Below, piece after piece: positions 31,950-34,299 of a stretch of DNA of 34,299 nt. Position 1 is the stretch's first letter. The number at the start of each line of letters is the position of its first letter. Location: the NCBI GenBank assembly GCA_943704415.1, contig CALSCO010001763.1, forward strand, positions 1-34,299. The letters are read 5' to 3'. Position numbers and translations under genes: made by a program. Below the pieces are notes generated by a model. That model was given only the letters and a program-made list of their open reading frames with translations. It made no database searches and was not told the origin of the DNA. The DNA is from Parvularia atlantis (lineage: Eukaryota > Opisthokonta > Rotosphaerida).

Positions 31950-32281
31950 ATCCAGCTTGACCAGGCTCGTCTGCACCGCCGCGGCCTGCTCTGCCGGCGA
32001 CGGCACCGCGCGCTTGCCCGACGACGCCCCCGCCAGACCGTTGATCGCCTCCGTTAGGCTCGCCACCGTCGACACGTACTCGCCCGCGCTCTCGCCCGCG
32101 TACGCCACCAGCGCCTCGAGCACGTCCAGCAGCGCCTGCACGCTCGCCCCAGACAGCTCCGACGGCTTGCTCGACAGTACCTGCACCACCTGCGGGTGCA
32201 CAACGCATCAGCAGCGGCAAGCGGCCCAGCATTCAGCAACGCGGACCACACCCGCGCTCCGACCACGCGTTGATCGCGCAT
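31950..32281 (-). CDS. Uncertain short coding segment upstream of ADA3
   Basis: From an ATG at 32281, a 30-nt exon (MRDQRVVGAR) can be joined by a GT-AG intron (about 32251-32190) to an exon reading VVQVLSSKPSELSGASVQAL, LDVLEALVAYAGESAGEYVS and TVASLTEAINGLAGASSGKR, then AAAVQTSLVKLD. The composition is protein-like and amphipathic helical, loosely like the helical part of extracellular GAIN-type modules. I do not assign a family. The frame stays open into the ADA3 first exon. It may be an N-terminal extension of ADA3, a separate small gene whose 3' end I cannot find, or a remnant of one. Confidence 0.35.
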
Positions 32282-32340
32282 CACGAGATACTCCGGGTGC
32301 GACGGTCACGCGGCCCGGCTGGCACCCTGGCGGCGTGCAC

Positions 32341-32370
32341 AAGCAAACGTCCAGGAAGCAAACGTCCAGA
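32341..32370 (+). repeat. 15-bp tandem duplication
   Basis: AAGCAAACGTCCAGG is followed directly by AAGCAAACGTCCAGA, in the gap downstream of the SDR gene stop. It is one of the few AT-richer spots here. No function visible. Confidence 0.85.
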
Positions 32371-32476
32371 GGTACAACAACGAGCGACCTGACATTCACG
32401 TCGACAGCCACGGTCCGTCAGCGTCCACGCCGCACAGTCCACACGGCACGCGGTCGACACGGCACTCTCGCGCAGC

Positions 32477-33444
32477 TCATGCCCAGCCACCCGCAAACGC
32501 CAGCACCTGACCCGTGATAAAGTCCGACTCGCGCGAGGCCAGGAAGATGACATACTGCGCGGCCTCGGCGGGCGCGGCCAGGCGGCGCAGCGGGATCGCG
32601 GCTGTGATTTTGGCGCGGCGTGCCGGGTCGACCAGCACCGCCTCCGAGAAGTACGACGGCGACTCGACGTAGTTGGCCGCGATCGCGTTGCTCGTCACGC
32701 CCAGCGGCGCCAGCTCCTTGGCCAGCGAAAGCGCCAGCGCGTTGATCGCGCCGCGCGCCGTCACGTACGGCGCGTAGTTGGGCAGCCCTGCACCCGTCGC
32801 ACGTCAACCACGTCCATCTTTCCCGCCCACGAGAGCACACACGCACCTCTCAGCGGCGCGGCCGACGACAGGAACAGCAGCTTGCAGCCGGCCGCGCCAC
32901 CCGGCTGCGCCTTAATCTGGCGCACGACCTGGCCCGCAAGCATGAACGGGTCAACGGTGAGCGTCCGCAGCGTCGCCAGCAGCAGCTGCTCGTCGCAGGC
33001 ATCGATGGGCGCGCGCGTGGCCGGGAAGACGTCGTTGCTGACGAGCACGTCGATGCGCCCGTGCGTCCGCGCCACATCCTCCACGAGCCCTATTGCGGCG
33101 TGCTCAGCGCCATCACGCGGCGGATCGCCGGCCGCGCACCGTCCAGCAGCGGCCGCGCCGAGACGTGCAGCCCGGGGAACCGTGCCCCAAAGCGATCGCG
33201 TGCCGCCGCGTCGTCCACGAACGTGGGGTCGTGCGCCGTCACGCGCGCGCCCTCGCGCAGCAGCGCATCCACAGCCGGCGTGCCGAGAAAGCCCTGCGCG
33301 CCACGCATCGCACGCGCGATCAGCGCACGCACCGATCAGTGCACACAGACGCACGAGCACGTTGGTCACAAGCACGACGCGGCCCGCCAGCCGCCCCGCC
33401 ACCGCGACTTGCGCCGCGACACTGCCGATCCGCCCCGCCGCCAT
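32477..33444 (-). CDS. Short-chain dehydrogenase-fold protein of halohydrin dehalogenase type
   Basis: Rossmann-fold SDR relative, about 267 aa in four exons. It lacks the normal SDR hallmarks and instead shows both motifs used to define halohydrin dehalogenases. First, T-x4-F-x-G in place of the NAD-binding glycine motif (VVLVTNVLGFLG). Second, S-x12-Y-x3-R as the catalytic triad (LFLSSAAPLRGLPNYAPYVT, then A-R), where ordinary SDRs have Y-x3-K. Tyr is encoded at 32765-32767 and Arg at 32753-32755. GRIDVLVSNDVFPA, LAKELAPLGVTSNAIAANY and SDFITGQVLAFAGGWA also resemble bacterial HheC. Such enzymes reversibly convert vicinal haloalcohols to epoxides and halide. Three GT-AG introns with host-type GTGCG donors show it is resident. 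The first 22 residues (MAAGRIGSVAAQVAVAGRLA) lack acidic residues and could be a mitochondrial targeting peptide. An in-frame ATG lies at 33486. Activity is inferred from motifs only. Confidence 0.82.
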
Positions 33445-33548
33445 GCTGCACTCAACTTGTCTGATAAACATACGGGACCCGCTCATCGCTCACTCGCTCA
33501 AAGGCGGTCATGCAACAGCGAAAGGGGTATAGGTAAAGCAAGCGCGAG

Positions 33549-33648
33549 ACACGGACGAAAGCGAAAGACACGGTCCGAACGGAACAGCGAGCGGGTACAT
33601 AGAAAGGGCGAGAAACGGACGAAAGCGAAAGACACGGTCAGAACGGAA
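33549..33648 (+). repeat. Two copies of a ~35-bp direct repeat, 64 bp apart
   Basis: Copies at about 33549-33585 and 33612-33648 share ACGGACGAAAGCGAAAGACA and continue with CGGTC(C/A)GAACGGAAC. The right-hand copy overlaps the last codons and stop of the stalked membrane protein gene (minus strand), so the repeat appears to be a duplication of that gene's 3' end and flank. Confidence 0.88.
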
Positions 33649-34299
33649 CTTCCTTCTCGTTGTTCGCGACGGTGGACGACGGGTCGCTCGGGCCGCCGAG
33701 CTGCCGGCACCAACAGTTAGTCAAAGCGACGACCTGGCACCCACGACCGACACACCTCCATGAGCTCGGTGAGACGCTGGTCGGCGTCGAGCGAGCGCCG
33801 CGATGCGCCCACGTTGAACGTGCCGGCGAAGATCGACGAGCGCGAGCGCATCGGCTCCGCATCATCATCGCCTGGTCGCACGCACGCCGTGTAAGTGCAC
33901 GTCCGCTCGCACGCGCAAGCAGCCACACACACCCTTGCCCTCCTTGCGGTTGCGTGCCCACATGAACGCCACAATGATCGCCAGAATCACCACCACGCCC
34001 AGAACGACGCCCACCGTCACGCCGATGATGACCTGAGCGGCATGCCGTCAGCACACCTTTGCGCAGCAGCACAGGCGAGCGACGCGCACCGGGTTGTTGG
34101 ACTGCTCCGCCGAGCCAGTTGGCGTGCCTGTCGGAGCCTCGGTCGTTGGGGCGTTGGTCGGACTGTTGGTCGGGCCGTTGGTTGGGTTGGAAGTCGGGCC
34201 GCTGGTTGGGCCGTTGGTTGGGTTGGAAGTCGGGCCAGACGAGGGGCCGCTCGACGGGCCGCTGGTAGGGCCAGACGAAGGGCCGCTGCTCGGGCCGCT
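33638..34299 (-). CDS. Partial gene, 3' end: single-pass membrane protein with Pro/Ser/Thr stalk
   Basis: The 5' part lies beyond the right edge. The visible part starts with a long run of four-residue repeats of the form SGPS, SGPT, SNPT and NGPT (34299 to about 34140), then EAPTGTPTGSAEQSNNP. After an intron (about 34095-34037) comes one strong membrane segment, VIIGVTVGVVLGVVVILAII, with a positive stop-transfer WARNRKEGK. The cytoplasmic tail has RSRSSIFAGTFNVGASRRSL, DADQRLTELMELGG and ends NEKEVPF. Two further introns (about 33949-33890 and 33766-33709) are inferred. The proline-rich repeat looks like an extended, probably O-glycosylated stalk lifting an N-terminal extracellular domain off the surface, as in adhesion or sensing proteins. 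The extracellular domain is not in view. Confidence 0.75.
   Translation of the reverse strand, partial: RPEQRPFVWPYQRPVERPLVWPDFQPNQRPNQRPDFQPNQRPDQQSDQRPNDRGSDRHANWLGGAVQQPGARRSPVLLRKGVLTACRSGHHRRDGGRRSGRGGDSGDHCGVHVGTQPQGGQGCVWLLARASGRALTRRACDQAMMMRSRCARARRSSPARSTWAHRGARSTPTSVSPSSWRCVGRGCQVVALTNCWCRQLGGPSDPSSTVANNEKEVPF

Noticed and set aside
32477-33444. Bacterial contamination or a chimeric assembly as the source of the dehalogenase-like gene
   Set aside because: The gene has three introns with the same donor, branch and acceptor style as neighbouring eukaryotic genes and the same base composition.
32477-33444. Ordinary NAD(P)-dependent short-chain dehydrogenase
   Set aside because: The glycine-rich TGxxxGxG cofactor motif and the catalytic Lys are both absent, replaced by T-x4-F-x-G and Arg at the exact dehalogenase spacing.

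Overview
The window is nuclear DNA from a gene-dense, very GC-rich unicellular eukaryote. Almost every gene is cut by short introns, mostly about 45-75 nt, with a few of 100-200 nt. These introns usually begin GTGCG, end CGCAG or CACAG, and carry a CTGAC/CTCAC-like branch site. Gene content is that of a free-living protist: a hybrid histidine kinase, tetraspanin, TRIM-like RING/B-box/NHL protein, PiT phosphate transporter, fungal-type Loa1/Vps66 acyltransferase, SAGA subunit ADA3 and complex I subunit NDUFA1. I cannot name the lineage from sequence alone. An amoebozoan, apusomonad-like or other deep protist would all fit. I see no rRNA, tRNA, CRISPR array or mobile element.

Layout, left to right. 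1-278 (-): 5' end of a gene with a possible P-loop ATPase entry motif, divergent over 80 bp from a lysophospholipid acyltransferase (359-1792, +). Next is proteasome beta-4 (1923-3151, +), convergent with a RING/B-box/coiled-coil/NHL protein (3380-5849, -). SLX1 (6106-7230, +) and an unrecognised helical protein (7263-8614, +) follow. NDUFA1 (8745-9088, -) and a PiT/PHO4 phosphate transporter (9180-11508, -) are divergent from RidA (11986-12575, +). A tetraspanin (12678-13726, -) is divergent from a hybrid histidine kinase (14480-19394, +).

The kinase is followed on the same strand by an SH3 protein (19656-20473), a very large polytopic membrane protein (20611-25628, about 30 exons), an RRM protein (25690-26705) and a RING/beta-propeller protein with acidic and polyglutamine tracts (26774-28845). 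The right part is all on the minus strand: ADA3/TADA3 (28862-31817), an uncertain short coding segment (31950-32281), a short-chain dehydrogenase fold protein with both defining motifs of halohydrin dehalogenases (32477-33444), and the 3' end of a stalked single-pass membrane protein that runs off the window (33638-34299).

The genes are mostly unrelated housekeeping and signalling genes packed tightly. Gaps are often under 150 bp and one convergent pair of stop codons is only 16 bp apart. There is no operon-like pathway. The most unusual items are the intron-bearing halohydrin-dehalogenase-like gene, the orphan many-spanning membrane protein, a small set of GC-AG introns sharing the donor AG|GCGCGTCC, and an intron carrying a tandem array of branch-point-like CTGAC motifs. 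Exon structures were inferred by reading-frame continuity and family similarity, not by transcripts.
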